Counted from the first letter of the stretch, positions 26,265 through 36,315 are shown. The stretch is 64,000 bases of DNA from Runella aurantiaca (GCF_003339505.1 NZ_QPIW01000017.1:62001-126000); one strand, 5' to 3'. A program made the numbers and translations. The notes: generated by a model not told the origin, from the sequence alone.

Positions 26265-27020
26265 CTACTTCAATTGAGCCAGCACACAAACATCTTCGTT
26301 TGGCCGATTGTGGGTAAAAGGAATATTGGCCATTTCATCTTCAAGCGTAATTTCTCGGGCGTTTTTAAATTTCCCAACCGTCTCCATTTGATAAAGTAAC
26401 CCCTCCGCGTCATAGCACCATTCGTGTTTTTCAAACGGCAGACTATGCGAAAAAACAGAAAAATAGAAGCTGTTGGGACTATCCTTAGGGATTCGGTTCA
26501 AAGCCCAATCAAAATTATTTCTAATTTGGCCTGACAAATAAAATCCGATGTACTTTCTCAAATCGGGCGTAGAGATGAGGATGTACCCGTCTTTGTTGAG
26601 GAGTTTAGCACAATTCTCCAGCACCGTTCTACCTGCCTCAGGCGTAAAATGTTCAAACACGTGCTGCATCCGTATCAAGTCAAATTTACCGAGTTTTTGA
26701 AGGCTCTCATCGGTGGCATTGACCATATCTAGTCGGTAATATTTCCCTTTTTGATTGACCAATGTTTCGGGAAACAGGTCGATATACACAAAATAGTCAT
26801 CAAACGTGCCTCCGCAACCGATTTCTAACCAGCGTGTTTTGCCTTGTGCCACCAGTTTTTCCTTTAATCCTCCATTGGCGCGCGCTTTTATAAATATCCC
26901 CTTGTCTTCCAACATCGGGTACTCTTGTTCTAGTTTTGCCAGTTGATAGGTCTTTATTTTTCGTTTCGTAACGACCATAAACCCTAACTTATCAAGGATT
27001 CCAGAAAGAAATTGCTTCAT
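26265..27020 (-). CDS. Class I SAM-dependent methyltransferase
   Basis: 251 aa. The SAM-binding loop reads RWLEIGCGGTFDDYFVYIDL, then FDLIRMQHVFEHFTPEAG and LLNKDGYILISTPD, the usual order of methyltransferase-11 type motifs. It probably methylates a sugar hydroxyl or carboxylate in the repeat unit. It lies in a tight cluster between glycosyltransferase genes; substrate unknown. Confidence 0.82.
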   Translation of the reverse strand: MKQFLSGILDKLGFMVVTKRKIKTYQLAKLEQEYPMLEDKGIFIKARANGGLKEKLVAQGKTRWLEIGCGGTFDDYFVYIDLFPETLVNQKGKYYRLDMVNATDESLQKLGKFDLIRMQHVFEHFTPEAGRTVLENCAKLLNKDGYILISTPDLRKYIGFYLSGQIRNNFDWALNRIPKDSPNSFYFSVFSHSLPFEKHEWCYDAEGLLYQMETVGKFKNAREITLEDEMANIPFTHNRPNEDVCVLAQLK

Positions 27021-27031
27021 AATAAACTGTT

Positions 27032-27832
27032 TTACAAATACTTATCGACTCTAAAAAAGAGTCGGTAGAGATTAAGGACCATAAACCAAGCCCACTTACT
27101 TTTTTTCAACCTGCGCATGATTTGACCGTCACGCGCAAACTCTTCATAATCCAACCGGATATTGGGCGGCAGTACCTGCTCCAACACCATTTTTCGTTCC
27201 TGTTTATCCAATGCTTTGTTGGTACTGCTGATTCCGTTGGGGTCAAACCACACCAAATCAATGTCTTTATAAACGACTTTTTCGTTGTTTAATCCGATGG
27301 CAATGAGGTAAAATTTCCAATCCGATACGATTTTGAGCGATTCATCGTACAACCCATAAGTATCAAACAGCGACTTTTTGATGTAAGCGGGCGCGTGAAA
27401 AAACGTAGAGACATACATATCAAACAGGGTCACTTGTCGGCCCGCAAAACTACGTTCTACCTGCATTTGCCCATTAACCTCCCGAATTTTATTACCATAC
27501 AAAATACTGCAATCAGGTATTTTATCAAGCATCTCCGCAGTCACATCGGGTGCTATTAGATAATCTCCCGAGTTGAGAAATTGGCAATAATCGCCTTTTG
27601 CTTTCAAAATCCCTTTGTTCATGGCATGATAAATACCATTGTCTGGCTCACTTATCCAATAGTTGATTTTATCAGAATATTTCTTAATTATATCCAGACT
27701 CCCGTCGGTCGAACCACCATCAATCACCAAATATTCAAATTCATCCGAGGTTTGATTAACCACGCTTTCGATGGTCTTTTTCAGCCCTTCAACGTTGTTG
27801 TAATTAATGGTAATGATAGACAGCTTGGGCAT
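27032..27832 (-). CDS. Glycosyltransferase family 2 (WcaA/WcaE-like)
   Basis: 266 aa from the ATG at 27832 (PKLSIITINYNN); the longer reading from 27895 would overlap the upstream gene by 55 bp and adds residues foreign to the family. Motifs: VIDGGSTDGSLDIIK, SEPDNGIYHAMNKGI and QFLNSGDYL. These identify a GT2 subgroup that recurs twice more in the locus (31016 and 32535), evidently paralogues. It transfers a sugar to a lipid-linked acceptor at the inner membrane. Confidence 0.87.
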   Translation of the reverse strand: MPKLSIITINYNNVEGLKKTIESVVNQTSDEFEYLVIDGGSTDGSLDIIKKYSDKINYWISEPDNGIYHAMNKGILKAKGDYCQFLNSGDYLIAPDVTAEMLDKIPDCSILYGNKIREVNGQMQVERSFAGRQVTLFDMYVSTFFHAPAYIKKSLFDTYGLYDESLKIVSDWKFYLIAIGLNNEKVVYKDIDLVWFDPNGISSTNKALDKQERKMVLEQVLPPNIRLDYEEFARDGQIMRRLKKSKWAWFMVLNLYRLFFRVDKYL

Positions 27833-27840
27833 GATTGTAC

Positions 27841-28806
27841 TTACATCAACACTTTGCCAAATGGTAAACGGCGCAAAAATTGCACCCTCTCCCACTTATA
27901 CGTATTATAAATACCCTGCCGAATATCCGTTAACATAAGACTTGCGACATTTCGCTTCAACTCATTGATATTTAATGAAATATCACGAACATCTGCTTTA
28001 ACCGAACTCCTATAATTAACCTCTATTTCGGGTTCTAATTCTCGGATATACTCCACAATTTGATTAATAGAGGTCGTTTGCCCACTTCCCAAATTCAGAA
28101 TCAGATTTCTTTTATTATTAACCAAAAGGGCATAAATCACCGCCACCGCATCCTTTATATAAAGGTAATCTTTAGCCTGTTGTCCATCTCCCCAAATCTC
28201 CAAAGGCTGTTGGTTAATTGCTTTTCGGATGGCTATATTAATAATACCCTGTTTATCGGAAGTGTGAAACTCGCCAAACAAATTGGAAGGCCTAAGTATC
28301 AAATAATTAATACCGTAATTTCTATGAAAAAGTTGAATATATTCTTCGATTGACCATTTTATAATGCCGTAAGAGCTGATGGGCTTACACAGGTCTGTTT
28401 CTTTGGCACCTCCCGGAGCACCGTTGTTCCCATACAATGCCCCCCCCGAAGAGAAAAATAAGATAAAGTTACATTTAAAACGTCTCATCAATTCCAGCAA
28501 TCTTATTGTCCCTATTAAATCTTGCTGAATATCCCCCCTAATAGTATCATTTGAGGTCACGGGTACGGACGAACTTGCAATATGAAAAACACCATCAAAA
28601 TTGTATTTTCCAAAAATGGAATTCAGGAGAACTTCATCACAATAATCCCCCATGATGTATTCTACATGAGGGTGATTTATTTGGGGAACTTTGTTTCTGC
28701 ATATACAAACAAAATGGTATTCGTTTACTAAGTCGTTCTCAGTAATATAGTGTATTAGGTTTGAGCCAATAAACCCTGCACCTCCAATGACCAAAATAGT
28801 CTTCAT
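27841..28806 (-). CDS. NAD-dependent epimerase/dehydratase (extended SDR)
   Basis: 321 aa. N-terminal NAD-binding motif VIGGAGFIGSNLIHYI; active-site Ser/Tyr/Lys in FFSSGGALYG and SYGIIKWSIEEY; sugar-binding region LRPSNLFGEFH. Extended SDRs of this type act as nucleotide-sugar 4-epimerases, dehydratases or reductases; the exact reaction cannot be read from sequence. It is followed after 8 bp by a GT2 gene. Confidence 0.85.
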   Translation of the reverse strand: MKTILVIGGAGFIGSNLIHYITENDLVNEYHFVCICRNKVPQINHPHVEYIMGDYCDEVLLNSIFGKYNFDGVFHIASSSVPVTSNDTIRGDIQQDLIGTIRLLELMRRFKCNFILFFSSGGALYGNNGAPGGAKETDLCKPISSYGIIKWSIEEYIQLFHRNYGINYLILRPSNLFGEFHTSDKQGIINIAIRKAINQQPLEIWGDGQQAKDYLYIKDAVAVIYALLVNNKRNLILNLGSGQTTSINQIVEYIRELEPEIEVNYRSSVKADVRDISLNINELKRNVASLMLTDIRQGIYNTYKWERVQFLRRLPFGKVLM

Positions 28807-28836
28807 TTTTGTAAGTCAATGGTAGTCAAAACCAAT

Positions 28837-30075
28837 TCAGAGAGCGTTTTCAAGAATTTGCAAATACCTATCCCGTCCACCATATAGGTTCATGGTAAAA
28901 TCTCGACACTGTTTTGAGATGATATCCAACTCAGCTTGCGGTAGTCTTATTAAATAATCGATTCCTTTTGCCAAATCCTCCGAACTGCCAAACGCCGCGA
29001 GATAGCCCGTTTCTCTAGTATGTACCAACTCTGATCCTAATCCTGTTTTGAAAGAAACCACCGGCGTACCGCACAAAACAGCCTGATTAATCATTGTAGG
29101 CCCCGAATCTTCCAACGAGGGGCACACAAAAATATCAGCCGCTTGGTAGGCTTTAATCAAGTCTTCTTCGGATAAATTCCCCACCAACTTCATATTTTCG
29201 TATTGAAGCGGTAAGGTCGCCGCTCCCGCCACCAACAGCGTTACATTGGTGAGGTCAATGGTTTTTAAAGCATCAATAAATAATTGAATACCTTTTCTTC
29301 TTTCATCCAAAGAGGTAGCCCCAAAGAAAATAACTCTATGGTCTTTTGGAAGCGAAAAAAAATCTTTCGCGGCCATTTTGTCCCCTGGGCTATATTTGGC
29401 TTCGTCCACAAAATACCCCGGCATTTTCATAATTTGCTGATTTTTAAATACCGACGAACACATGGCTCTTTCGTAATCGTTTTCAGAAAAGACCAATAAT
29501 CGGGTATTTGAAGGCAAATGTTGTTTTTTGAAGGCCAGATTTTTCTGAGGCAACCAATGATAGTTTGCATCTACAATGGCAGGACAGTCACTGCAATCAT
29601 TGTGATATCCGCCACACTCCCATGGATAATGGCAGCCTCCCGTCATGGGAGCATTGTCCAACATTAGCCAAACAATTTGCGCTCCCGTCAGCTGACATAA
29701 TTCATCAATTAGTTTTGTGTTGATAAAATCCGTTACCCAATGAATGACGATAGTATCTGGTTTTTTTGGAATAAGGGACAATAGCTTTTTAGCGGTTGCT
29801 CTTGGATACTTTTCAAAACTGTTGTAAAAGTAATAATCATAGTCTAAACTGACCTTCGACCATTCTTTTTGGAATATTTTACGGCGTATTTTGGGGAGGC
29901 TGTTTTCAAACTTCGAATCGGGATAGTGTATAGCATGTGGATAGTTTGCTTTCACATCTCTAACAATCAAGTAAGAATCGTAACCTGCCCCCAGCAGAAG
30001 ATCATTGAAATGAGTCGTAAACTTTCCCGCGCCGCTGTAATCAATTGCCGATAGATTTAATACTGTTTTTTTCAT
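28837..30075 (-). CDS. Glycosyltransferase family 4
   Basis: 412 aa. N-terminus VLNLSAIDYSGAGKFTTHF; a Cys-rich stretch GGCHYPWECGGYHNDCSDCP (about residues 146-165) is characteristic of a GT4 subgroup seen in colanic-acid-like loci. The donor-binding half has FGATSLDERRKGI and EDSGPTMINQAVLCGTPVVSFKTG with the E-x7-E-like arrangement. Likely adds a hexose to the repeat unit. Acceptor and donor unknown. Confidence 0.87.
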   Translation of the reverse strand: MKKTVLNLSAIDYSGAGKFTTHFNDLLLGAGYDSYLIVRDVKANYPHAIHYPDSKFENSLPKIRRKIFQKEWSKVSLDYDYYFYNSFEKYPRATAKKLLSLIPKKPDTIVIHWVTDFINTKLIDELCQLTGAQIVWLMLDNAPMTGGCHYPWECGGYHNDCSDCPAIVDANYHWLPQKNLAFKKQHLPSNTRLLVFSENDYERAMCSSVFKNQQIMKMPGYFVDEAKYSPGDKMAAKDFFSLPKDHRVIFFGATSLDERRKGIQLFIDALKTIDLTNVTLLVAGAATLPLQYENMKLVGNLSEEDLIKAYQAADIFVCPSLEDSGPTMINQAVLCGTPVVSFKTGLGSELVHTRETGYLAAFGSSEDLAKGIDYLIRLPQAELDIISKQCRDFTMNLYGGRDRYLQILENAL

Positions 30076-30082
30076 ATCACTA

Positions 30083-31012
30083 TCAAAGCAACCCCTTATT
30101 AATCAGAACCTTAATAATTTTCAATATTACTTTTTTGTAAAACGAACGTTTTTCTTGATTAATGAAACGTTCAAAAAGTATCCAGTCAAATATAGAATCT
30201 AACCTCCGCGTTGGGGGAATTAACGGAAAAGTGAGGTGTTTTAAAGGCAGGTTAGCAAGGGGATCATTTTCATAAAAAGAATGGGTGGCATCAGCATTGA
30301 AGCCAATGTTAGAAATAAGATTGACGGAAGGGACAATCGTTTTTCCACCGTTGAGCCAACGTGCAAAAAGCCATTGAAAATCCCAAACATCATTAGGCTC
30401 TTCTAGATAAACTTTGTCAAATTCAGCTTTGAAATGCCGAAAATACCGTTGATTATTTAAAAATTTACGAATCGCTTTTTTACTTTCTTTGCTCTTCCAT
30501 GCTTCCATGCTGTAGTCAAATTTTTGCCAGGCACGGCGCCAAGTAGCCCAGCCTAAACTGTGTCCCATCAATGAATAAAGATAGGAACATCGCCTCCGTC
30601 GCCACGATTTCAGGGCATTGGTCCCCGAAATCATGTAAATTGTTTCGTCTTCTTTATAGCGTTTGAGCAAGGCCGAACAATACGGAAAAAATCCTGCGCT
30701 CGGCACACAGTCATCTTCCAAGATAATCCCTGCTTCCACCTGCTCAAAAAACCAAGTAATGGCTTCGGCAGGGCCGCGTCCACAGCCTCGGTTTTTGTCT
30801 CGAAACAAGGTTTTCAATTCACATGGCCAGTCTATTTGTTTGAAAATTTCTCGCGTAGCCTCACATTTCACAACATCGTCAGGTTTGTCCAGCCTTGGCC
30901 CATCAGCGGCCACAAACAAATATTTGGGCTTTATTTTCTTTAGTTCATTAAATACTTTTTGAGCCGCCTGAGGGCGGTTGAAAACAATCAACAAAATGGG
31001 GACTTCAAACAT
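30083..31012 (-). CDS. GT-A type glycosyltransferase, HlpA-like
   Basis: 309 aa from the ATG at 31012 (a GTG one codon earlier is possible). Motifs: VPILLIVFNRPQAAQKVF, LFVAADGPR, CGRGPAEAITWFFE, and the DXD-like IILEDDCVPSAGFF, then SLGWATWRRAWQKFD. Proteins of this family are often annotated as nucleotide-diphospho-sugar transferase or 'hemolytic protein HlpA-like'. It is a paralogue of the gene at 33383-34324. Function: sugar transfer in polysaccharide assembly (inferred from context). Confidence 0.8.
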   Translation of the reverse strand: MFEVPILLIVFNRPQAAQKVFNELKKIKPKYLFVAADGPRLDKPDDVVKCEATREIFKQIDWPCELKTLFRDKNRGCGRGPAEAITWFFEQVEAGIILEDDCVPSAGFFPYCSALLKRYKEDETIYMISGTNALKSWRRRRCSYLYSLMGHSLGWATWRRAWQKFDYSMEAWKSKESKKAIRKFLNNQRYFRHFKAEFDKVYLEEPNDVWDFQWLFARWLNGGKTIVPSVNLISNIGFNADATHSFYENDPLANLPLKHLTFPLIPPTRRLDSIFDWILFERFINQEKRSFYKKVILKIIKVLINKGLL

Positions 31013-31015
31013 CAC

Positions 31016-31828
31016 TCAATAACTCATTTTAAGCAACTTTCTGATATTTTTTACCACCTTATAAAACAGCACAAGGAATGGATATAAAATACTCTGGCGC
31101 TTATACCACATCAAAATCTCCATTTCTTTTTCCCGTTTTTTCCAGTAATCATAATCCGCTAAAATAGTCGCTGAAAAATACGTACTCAAAATAGCTTTAT
31201 GCTCTTTTTGGCTCCACTCATTGGGCTGAGAACTAATCCCCGACATATCATAATAAGACACAAATACGGGCCAATGCTTCACAGTACAATTGCCAATAAT
31301 AATCGCCTTAATCCAAAATTCGTAATCAGAATGAATTTTAAACGCCTCATTATAACCCCCATAGGTATTCAAAAGAGTTCTTTTAATAAAAGTACATTGA
31401 TGACCAATGGTTGCACTAAAAAAATACCGCATAGAAAGCAGAGATGGATATTTCAATTCTTCAATAGTTCCGTTGCTATAAGCGAGATAGGAATTACCGT
31501 AGATAATATCTTCCACAAAATCCCTCCCGAAATCGTTACTTAACACATTTTCGACCAGCCAATCTCCCGAGTTTAAAAACAAACAATAGTCCCCTTTAGC
31601 TTGTGCTATGCCCTTATTCATGGCGTTGTAAATCCCTTTGTCGGGTTCTGACAACCAATAATGAATATGATTTTGGTGCTCTTTTATACATTCTAAGCTC
31701 CCGTCACTCGACCCGCCATCAATCACAATAAACTCATAATCAGTAAACTGCTGGCTAATTACACTATTGATGGTTTTTTCTAGCCCTTTGCAGTTGTTGA
31801 GATTAATGGTGATGATTGATAATTTCAT
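31016..31828 (-). CDS. Glycosyltransferase family 2 (paralogue 2)
   Basis: 270 aa. LSIITINLNNCKGLEKTI, VIDGGSSDGSLECIK, SEPDKGIYNAMNKGI and FLNSGDWLV match the GT2 genes at 27032 and 32535. Its ATG overlaps the TGA of the FkbM gene upstream (ATGA). Probable inner-membrane-associated sugar transferase. Confidence 0.87.
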   Translation of the reverse strand: MKLSIITINLNNCKGLEKTINSVISQQFTDYEFIVIDGGSSDGSLECIKEHQNHIHYWLSEPDKGIYNAMNKGIAQAKGDYCLFLNSGDWLVENVLSNDFGRDFVEDIIYGNSYLAYSNGTIEELKYPSLLSMRYFFSATIGHQCTFIKRTLLNTYGGYNEAFKIHSDYEFWIKAIIIGNCTVKHWPVFVSYYDMSGISSQPNEWSQKEHKAILSTYFSATILADYDYWKKREKEMEILMWYKRQSILYPFLVLFYKVVKNIRKLLKMSY

Positions 31829-32535
31829 CGATAAAAATACCCTTCTACCTGAAGCAACTCGCCCGTCTCGTAGTTTCGGTGCCCGCCTTCTATAAGTTTA
31901 AGCTTGAACCCATGATTTCTTAGCAAGTCTACCATTTCCTGCATCAGGGTTTCACCTTCGTACAGCGGCACGATTGACAATTCCAACTGGAAGCCGCTAA
32001 TTTTGGAGAGCGAAGCCATGCACCCTTCAAATACCTGCCTTTCAAATCCTTGCGTGTCTATTTTAACAAAGATATTTTGGCCTGGAAGATAATATTGCTC
32101 AATCACATCATCCAACCGGCGGACCATTACCGTTTGGGTTCCTACATAAACAGAGTCAGGGGCACTTTCTACGTGCACAGGCAGAATATCTAGAATTGAG
32201 CTGCTATATGAGTTTTTAGCAAGATTGATTTCGGCCGTCCCGTTGAAATTACCAAGCGCAAATTCCGCTGCTTTCCATCTAAAATCTCCTTCCGCTTTTT
32301 TTTTGAGTTGCTCAAACTCCCGAGGCAAAGGTTCAAAGGAAACGATTTCTCCCCGATACCCGATTTCCCTCATCTTCTGGGCATATTGACCTACATTGGC
32401 ACCAATATCAAAAATCAGGTTTATATCGTACTGTTTCAGTAAATCTAGCCGCTGCCTTACCAACGGGTCGGTGGGTAAGTGTAAAATATCATACCCGTAT
32501 TTTTGGGCTATTTTTTTTAGAAATGTTTTCATCAT
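31825..32535 (-). CDS. FkbM family methyltransferase
   Basis: 236 aa. LIFDIGANVGQYAQKMREIG (SAM loop), IVSFEPLPREFEQL, and FVKIDTQGFERQVFEG are the FkbM blocks. It overlaps both neighbours by a few bases (ATGA with the GT2 downstream, TAATG with the GT2 upstream), so the three are translated as a coupled set and probably make one modified sugar linkage. Confidence 0.87.
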   Translation of the reverse strand: MMKTFLKKIAQKYGYDILHLPTDPLVRQRLDLLKQYDINLIFDIGANVGQYAQKMREIGYRGEIVSFEPLPREFEQLKKKAEGDFRWKAAEFALGNFNGTAEINLAKNSYSSSILDILPVHVESAPDSVYVGTQTVMVRRLDDVIEQYYLPGQNIFVKIDTQGFERQVFEGCMASLSKISGFQLELSIVPLYEGETLMQEMVDLLRNHGFKLKLIEGGHRNYETGELLQVEGYFYR

Positions 32536-33386
32536 TAGCGGCTAAAGGCCATTTTACGCTTCAAAAAACGGAACAATCTCAAACAAAATACTCCTGCCTG
32601 AATCAATCCTATCTTTTGAAAATAGGTAAAAACAAGATATTCACGGCTTTCCGACCACCGATTTGACTGTTCTTCCAAGTGCGCCAAGCGGTCATAATCA
32701 GCCAAAAACAAAGGATACTTTTGCTGAAGCACGCTCAGTTGTTCCCTTTTAGGAAGGGAATCAGTGGCAGGATTACAGCTTATCCCATCCATATTAAAAT
32801 AGGATACCACTCCTTGGTAATGCGTATAACTACAACCTTTTTCCAGCAAAGCCTCCACAAAAAAGAGCCAATCAGACGCGATACGAAGGCTTTCGTTATA
32901 ATAGCCTATGTTTTCAAACAAAGCTCGTCGAATAAACGTAGACTGATGAGGCAAGCTCCCCTGAAAAAGTATTTTAGCACTCAATACATCTGGCGACACA
33001 ACGTGCCACTGTATCGTATTTCGTTGGTTATCATAATAATACACATCCCCTGCGATAATATCTGCCGTAAGATTTTCGGAAAAAACATCCGCTAACACGG
33101 TATGCTTAACCAACCAATCACCCGAATTTAGGAATAAGCAATACCTCCCCTTAGCGACCTTAATGCCTTTGTTCATGGCGTGGTAAATCCCACAATCAGG
33201 TTCAGAAACCCAATAGGTTAGGTGCTTTGAATATTCTTCAATCACCTTCCCACTGCTATCCGTTGACCCACCATCAATGATAATAAACTCGAATAACTGA
33301 AAGGTCTGGCTAACAACACTTTCGATGGTTTTTTTCAGACCTGCACTGTTATTTAAATTGATTGTAATCACAGATAGCTGTGTCAT
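32535..33386 (-). CDS. Glycosyltransferase family 2 (paralogue 3)
   Basis: 283 aa. LSVITINLNNSAGLKKTI, IIDGGSTDSSGKVIE, SEPDCGIYHAMNKGI, FLNSGDWLVKH: the same subgroup as the genes at 27032 and 31016. The C-terminal 60 residues are basic and hydrophobic, suited to membrane contact. Overlaps the upstream HlpA-like gene by ATGA. Confidence 0.87.
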   Translation of the reverse strand: MTQLSVITINLNNSAGLKKTIESVVSQTFQLFEFIIIDGGSTDSSGKVIEEYSKHLTYWVSEPDCGIYHAMNKGIKVAKGRYCLFLNSGDWLVKHTVLADVFSENLTADIIAGDVYYYDNQRNTIQWHVVSPDVLSAKILFQGSLPHQSTFIRRALFENIGYYNESLRIASDWLFFVEALLEKGCSYTHYQGVVSYFNMDGISCNPATDSLPKREQLSVLQQKYPLFLADYDRLAHLEEQSNRWSESREYLVFTYFQKIGLIQAGVFCLRLFRFLKRKMAFSR

Positions 33387-34324
33387 CGAGGCGTATACTT
33401 AATGAGGCGTTTGATTAGTCTCTTCATTTTTTTGAAATTACTGACCACTTCTTCTCTACCAAAAAGCATGTCTTGAATGAACACATCCGCTTCATAATTT
33501 CTTTCAATACGTTCGGGGTGCGTCAAAGGAAAGTTTAACTCATAAGTAGGCATATTGGCAAAATAGTTATCGGGGTCTTGAGAATGCGTAGCATCAGGTC
33601 CATATCCAATGTTTTTAACCAAATTCGCTTTTGGCATCACGGCCAATTGCCGCCGCGACATGCAGAGAAAGTGAAATTGAAAATCCCACATATCATCTGG
33701 TTTTTGTCGATGTATCCAATCAAATTGTTGCTTCCACCATTGTTGGTGCTCTTTATCTTCAAATAAAAATTTTATAAAATCTTTTTTGTCTAATTTTTCC
33801 CAATAAGTAATATGATAATCAAAACCCTGCCATGACCGCCTCCATGTTGCCCATCCATTTGAACTGGGGAACACCGAGAAATAATAGTCAGCAGTTAAGG
33901 GCATAGGTTGTTGTAGCTGAAAATTATTACCTGAGACAATTGAAACCTGTTCATCATCACGATACTTATCCAGTAAATCAGCACAAAACCCAAAAAACGT
34001 ATCATTGGGGAGGCAGTCATCTTCCAAAATAATTCCTTCCTGTACGTGTTCAAAAAACCAAGTAACGGCTTCCGATGGACCTTTTCCACAACCGACATTT
34101 TGTTCCCGAAATAAGGTTTTTATCACGCATGGCCAGTCTATATTATTCACTACCCAATTTTTGATATAATCACACTTTTCTTTCTCACCTTCCTTGGTAG
34201 GTCTCGGTCCATCGGCAGCAATAAAAAGTTGAGCAGGTCTTTGTTGTCTTATAACTTCAAAAACTTTTTTTGTTTCTTCTATTTTGTTGAAGATAATGAA
34301 GAGGATGGGAGTACTAAAAGACAT
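33383..34324 (-). CDS. GT-A type glycosyltransferase, HlpA-like (paralogue)
   Basis: 313 aa. TPILFIIFNKIEETKKVF, LFIAADGPRPTKEGE, CGKGPSEAVTWFFE, IILEDDCLPNDTFFG and SNGWATWRRSWQGFD parallel the gene at 30083 throughout. The HlpA-like/GT2/FkbM arrangement on either side suggests a duplicated module. Sugar specificity unknown. Confidence 0.8.
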   Translation of the reverse strand: MSFSTPILFIIFNKIEETKKVFEVIRQQRPAQLFIAADGPRPTKEGEKEKCDYIKNWVVNNIDWPCVIKTLFREQNVGCGKGPSEAVTWFFEHVQEGIILEDDCLPNDTFFGFCADLLDKYRDDEQVSIVSGNNFQLQQPMPLTADYYFSVFPSSNGWATWRRSWQGFDYHITYWEKLDKKDFIKFLFEDKEHQQWWKQQFDWIHRQKPDDMWDFQFHFLCMSRRQLAVMPKANLVKNIGYGPDATHSQDPDNYFANMPTYELNFPLTHPERIERNYEADVFIQDMLFGREEVVSNFKKMKRLIKRLIKYTPR

Positions 34325-34336
34325 AATATTGCAATT

Positions 34337-35305
34337 TTAAATTCTGCCTAATATTTTTTTTATCAAATGTTTGATATGTCTATTAAAGTGAAAATAAAGA
34401 GACCCCCTTAATTCATTATCCAATTTTGGATTTTTAACAAATGACAAATAGGCATATTTATATCCTACTAAAAAACGATTACATTCCAGAGAATGAATTG
34501 TATTATATTTAAACACATCATAACTATTTTTTATAAAATATGGCAATTTTTTAAAATTTATATTAGAGTTCGCATTACCATGTTTTGGCAGAATTTTCGA
34601 TATAAATTTATTCATAAATAATTTTTCTGGCTTATCCCAATAATGATAAATAAAATCATCAGCTGCAAATACAGGGGCATTTGTCTGCAAAACTATTGAA
34701 AATGCTAATTGTTCACTAGTATGAAGTTGTGTATATTTATATATTAAATCAGTCATTTGGTATATATGCTCAAACAAAGGAATTAATTGACTTGATAACC
34801 CACCAATAACTCCCGCATTCCACATTGAAAAACTAGAGTGTTTCAAAGCATATTTTAAAGATGAATTTTCAAAAATTCCAACAAGAGATTTTAATGGGCT
34901 TAAATGAATATAATTATCATTAAAATCAAATTCTTTTTTATGCATAACAAAGCAATTTTCAGGTATGCGAGAAAATATAATTCTAAAATCACTTTTCAAA
35001 AAACAATCAGAATCAATGTACAATATATAATCCCCGAATTCTTTTGAGACTTTTTCTATTATAACAATTTTTACTCTATGAATAAATTGATACTTACCTT
35101 TATAGTCTTCAATCTGACTTTTAGAAAGAATATTTACTTTTGAAAATTTTGCATATTCTTCTGGTATCCAACAATCATTATCAGTAAAAATATGAATAAG
35201 AAAATTCTTTTCAAGTAAGTTATTTATTAGACTAGTAATAAGCAACTTACATTGATTATAAAAAAGGTCAATGCCTACTGCAAATATTACTATGTTTATT
35301 TTCAT
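34337..35305 (-). CDS. Probable GT-A glycosyltransferase (GT8-like)
   Basis: 322 aa. No confident family. An N-terminal Rossmann-like strand (NIVIFAVGIDLFYNQCKLLI), a DXD-like IDSDCFLKSDF at about residues 97-107, and SMWNAGVIGG with a later HYWDKPEK give the outline of a GT8-like enzyme. Base composition is strikingly AT-rich compared with genes further left or right, as are the following two genes. Likely a strain-specific sugar transferase. Confidence 0.6.
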   Translation of the reverse strand: MKINIVIFAVGIDLFYNQCKLLITSLINNLLEKNFLIHIFTDNDCWIPEEYAKFSKVNILSKSQIEDYKGKYQFIHRVKIVIIEKVSKEFGDYILYIDSDCFLKSDFRIIFSRIPENCFVMHKKEFDFNDNYIHLSPLKSLVGIFENSSLKYALKHSSFSMWNAGVIGGLSSQLIPLFEHIYQMTDLIYKYTQLHTSEQLAFSIVLQTNAPVFAADDFIYHYWDKPEKLFMNKFISKILPKHGNANSNINFKKLPYFIKNSYDVFKYNTIHSLECNRFLVGYKYAYLSFVKNPKLDNELRGSLYFHFNRHIKHLIKKILGRI

Positions 35306-35373
35306 AAAAACGATAGACTAGACCTGTAAAAGTGAACAATCAAATTTAGATTCACAATCAAAATGAAAATCTA

Positions 35374-36315
35374 TTAAAATAGCGATTTTATATATTTTTT
35401 TAAAACTGTCTTATATACAGATTTATAAAATATAACATACTCATAATTACTGTAAGCAATTGAGCGAAAGAAAAGCATTAATAGGTAATATCCATATTTT
35501 CCATATACTTTTCTATTCCTTAACTCTTCGGTTAACATAAAATTTAACATCAATATAAAATTTTTATAGTTCCTCTGGTATCGTTTAGGAAAATAACTAC
35601 GTATAGTTATTTGAGAGTTCATCCATTTTACATAATTAGGTATATTATCCCCTCCTGAGTAAAACCCATTTGCATGAAGTCGATATGTGGCACCAGTAAA
35701 GTTCAAGTAGGCGCATTTCCCAAACAAAGAAAGGTAAGCCCAAAGGGCAAAATCATACAGAGGTAATTGATGAAATTGTTTAGGATATGGGTGTTCATTA
35801 AATATATTTCTAAAAACAACCGTTAGGGTGTGAATACTTGCGTAAATTATTTCTTCAAATATAAAATATTTTTCTTCATCATAATTACATAATAAATCTT
35901 CATAAACCACATCTCCTATTTGGTGGTTTCTATTGTGAAAGCAAAGAATAAAATCAGGCCTACTCTCTAAAAAATCAACTTGCTTTTGTAGTTTATTGGG
36001 ATCTGTCCAATAATCATCCCCCTCCAACATAGCAATGTACTTACCTTTACATGCTTTAGAAGTTCTAAGAAAATTATTCATCAATCCTACATTTGCACTA
36101 GAGGTTATTATTTTAATATTTGAATATTTTTTTGAGTATTCTTCACAAATTAATTTTGTATTATCATCACTACAATCTTCGCCTATAACAATTTCAAACA
36201 TGAAATTACATTTCTGCATTAGAACACTATCAATCGCTTTCGAGATATAATTTTCATGGTTATATGTAATTAAAAATACACTTACCAGAGGCTCTACATC
36301 TAAATACTCTATCAT
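35374..36315 (-). CDS. Glycosyltransferase family 2
   Basis: 313 aa. PLVSVFLITYNHENYISKAI, IVIGEDCSDDNTKLI and MLEGDDYWTDPNKLQKQVDFL are diagnostic GT2 motifs (DXD replaced by GDD, as in this subgroup). The C-terminus is rich in Tyr/Phe/Lys. AT-rich like its neighbours. Acts at the membrane on a lipid-linked acceptor; sugar unknown. Confidence 0.85.
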   Translation of the reverse strand: MIEYLDVEPLVSVFLITYNHENYISKAIDSVLMQKCNFMFEIVIGEDCSDDNTKLICEEYSKKYSNIKIITSSANVGLMNNFLRTSKACKGKYIAMLEGDDYWTDPNKLQKQVDFLESRPDFILCFHNRNHQIGDVVYEDLLCNYDEEKYFIFEEIIYASIHTLTVVFRNIFNEHPYPKQFHQLPLYDFALWAYLSLFGKCAYLNFTGATYRLHANGFYSGGDNIPNYVKWMNSQITIRSYFPKRYQRNYKNFILMLNFMLTEELRNRKVYGKYGYYLLMLFFRSIAYSNYEYVIFYKSVYKTVLKKYIKSLF

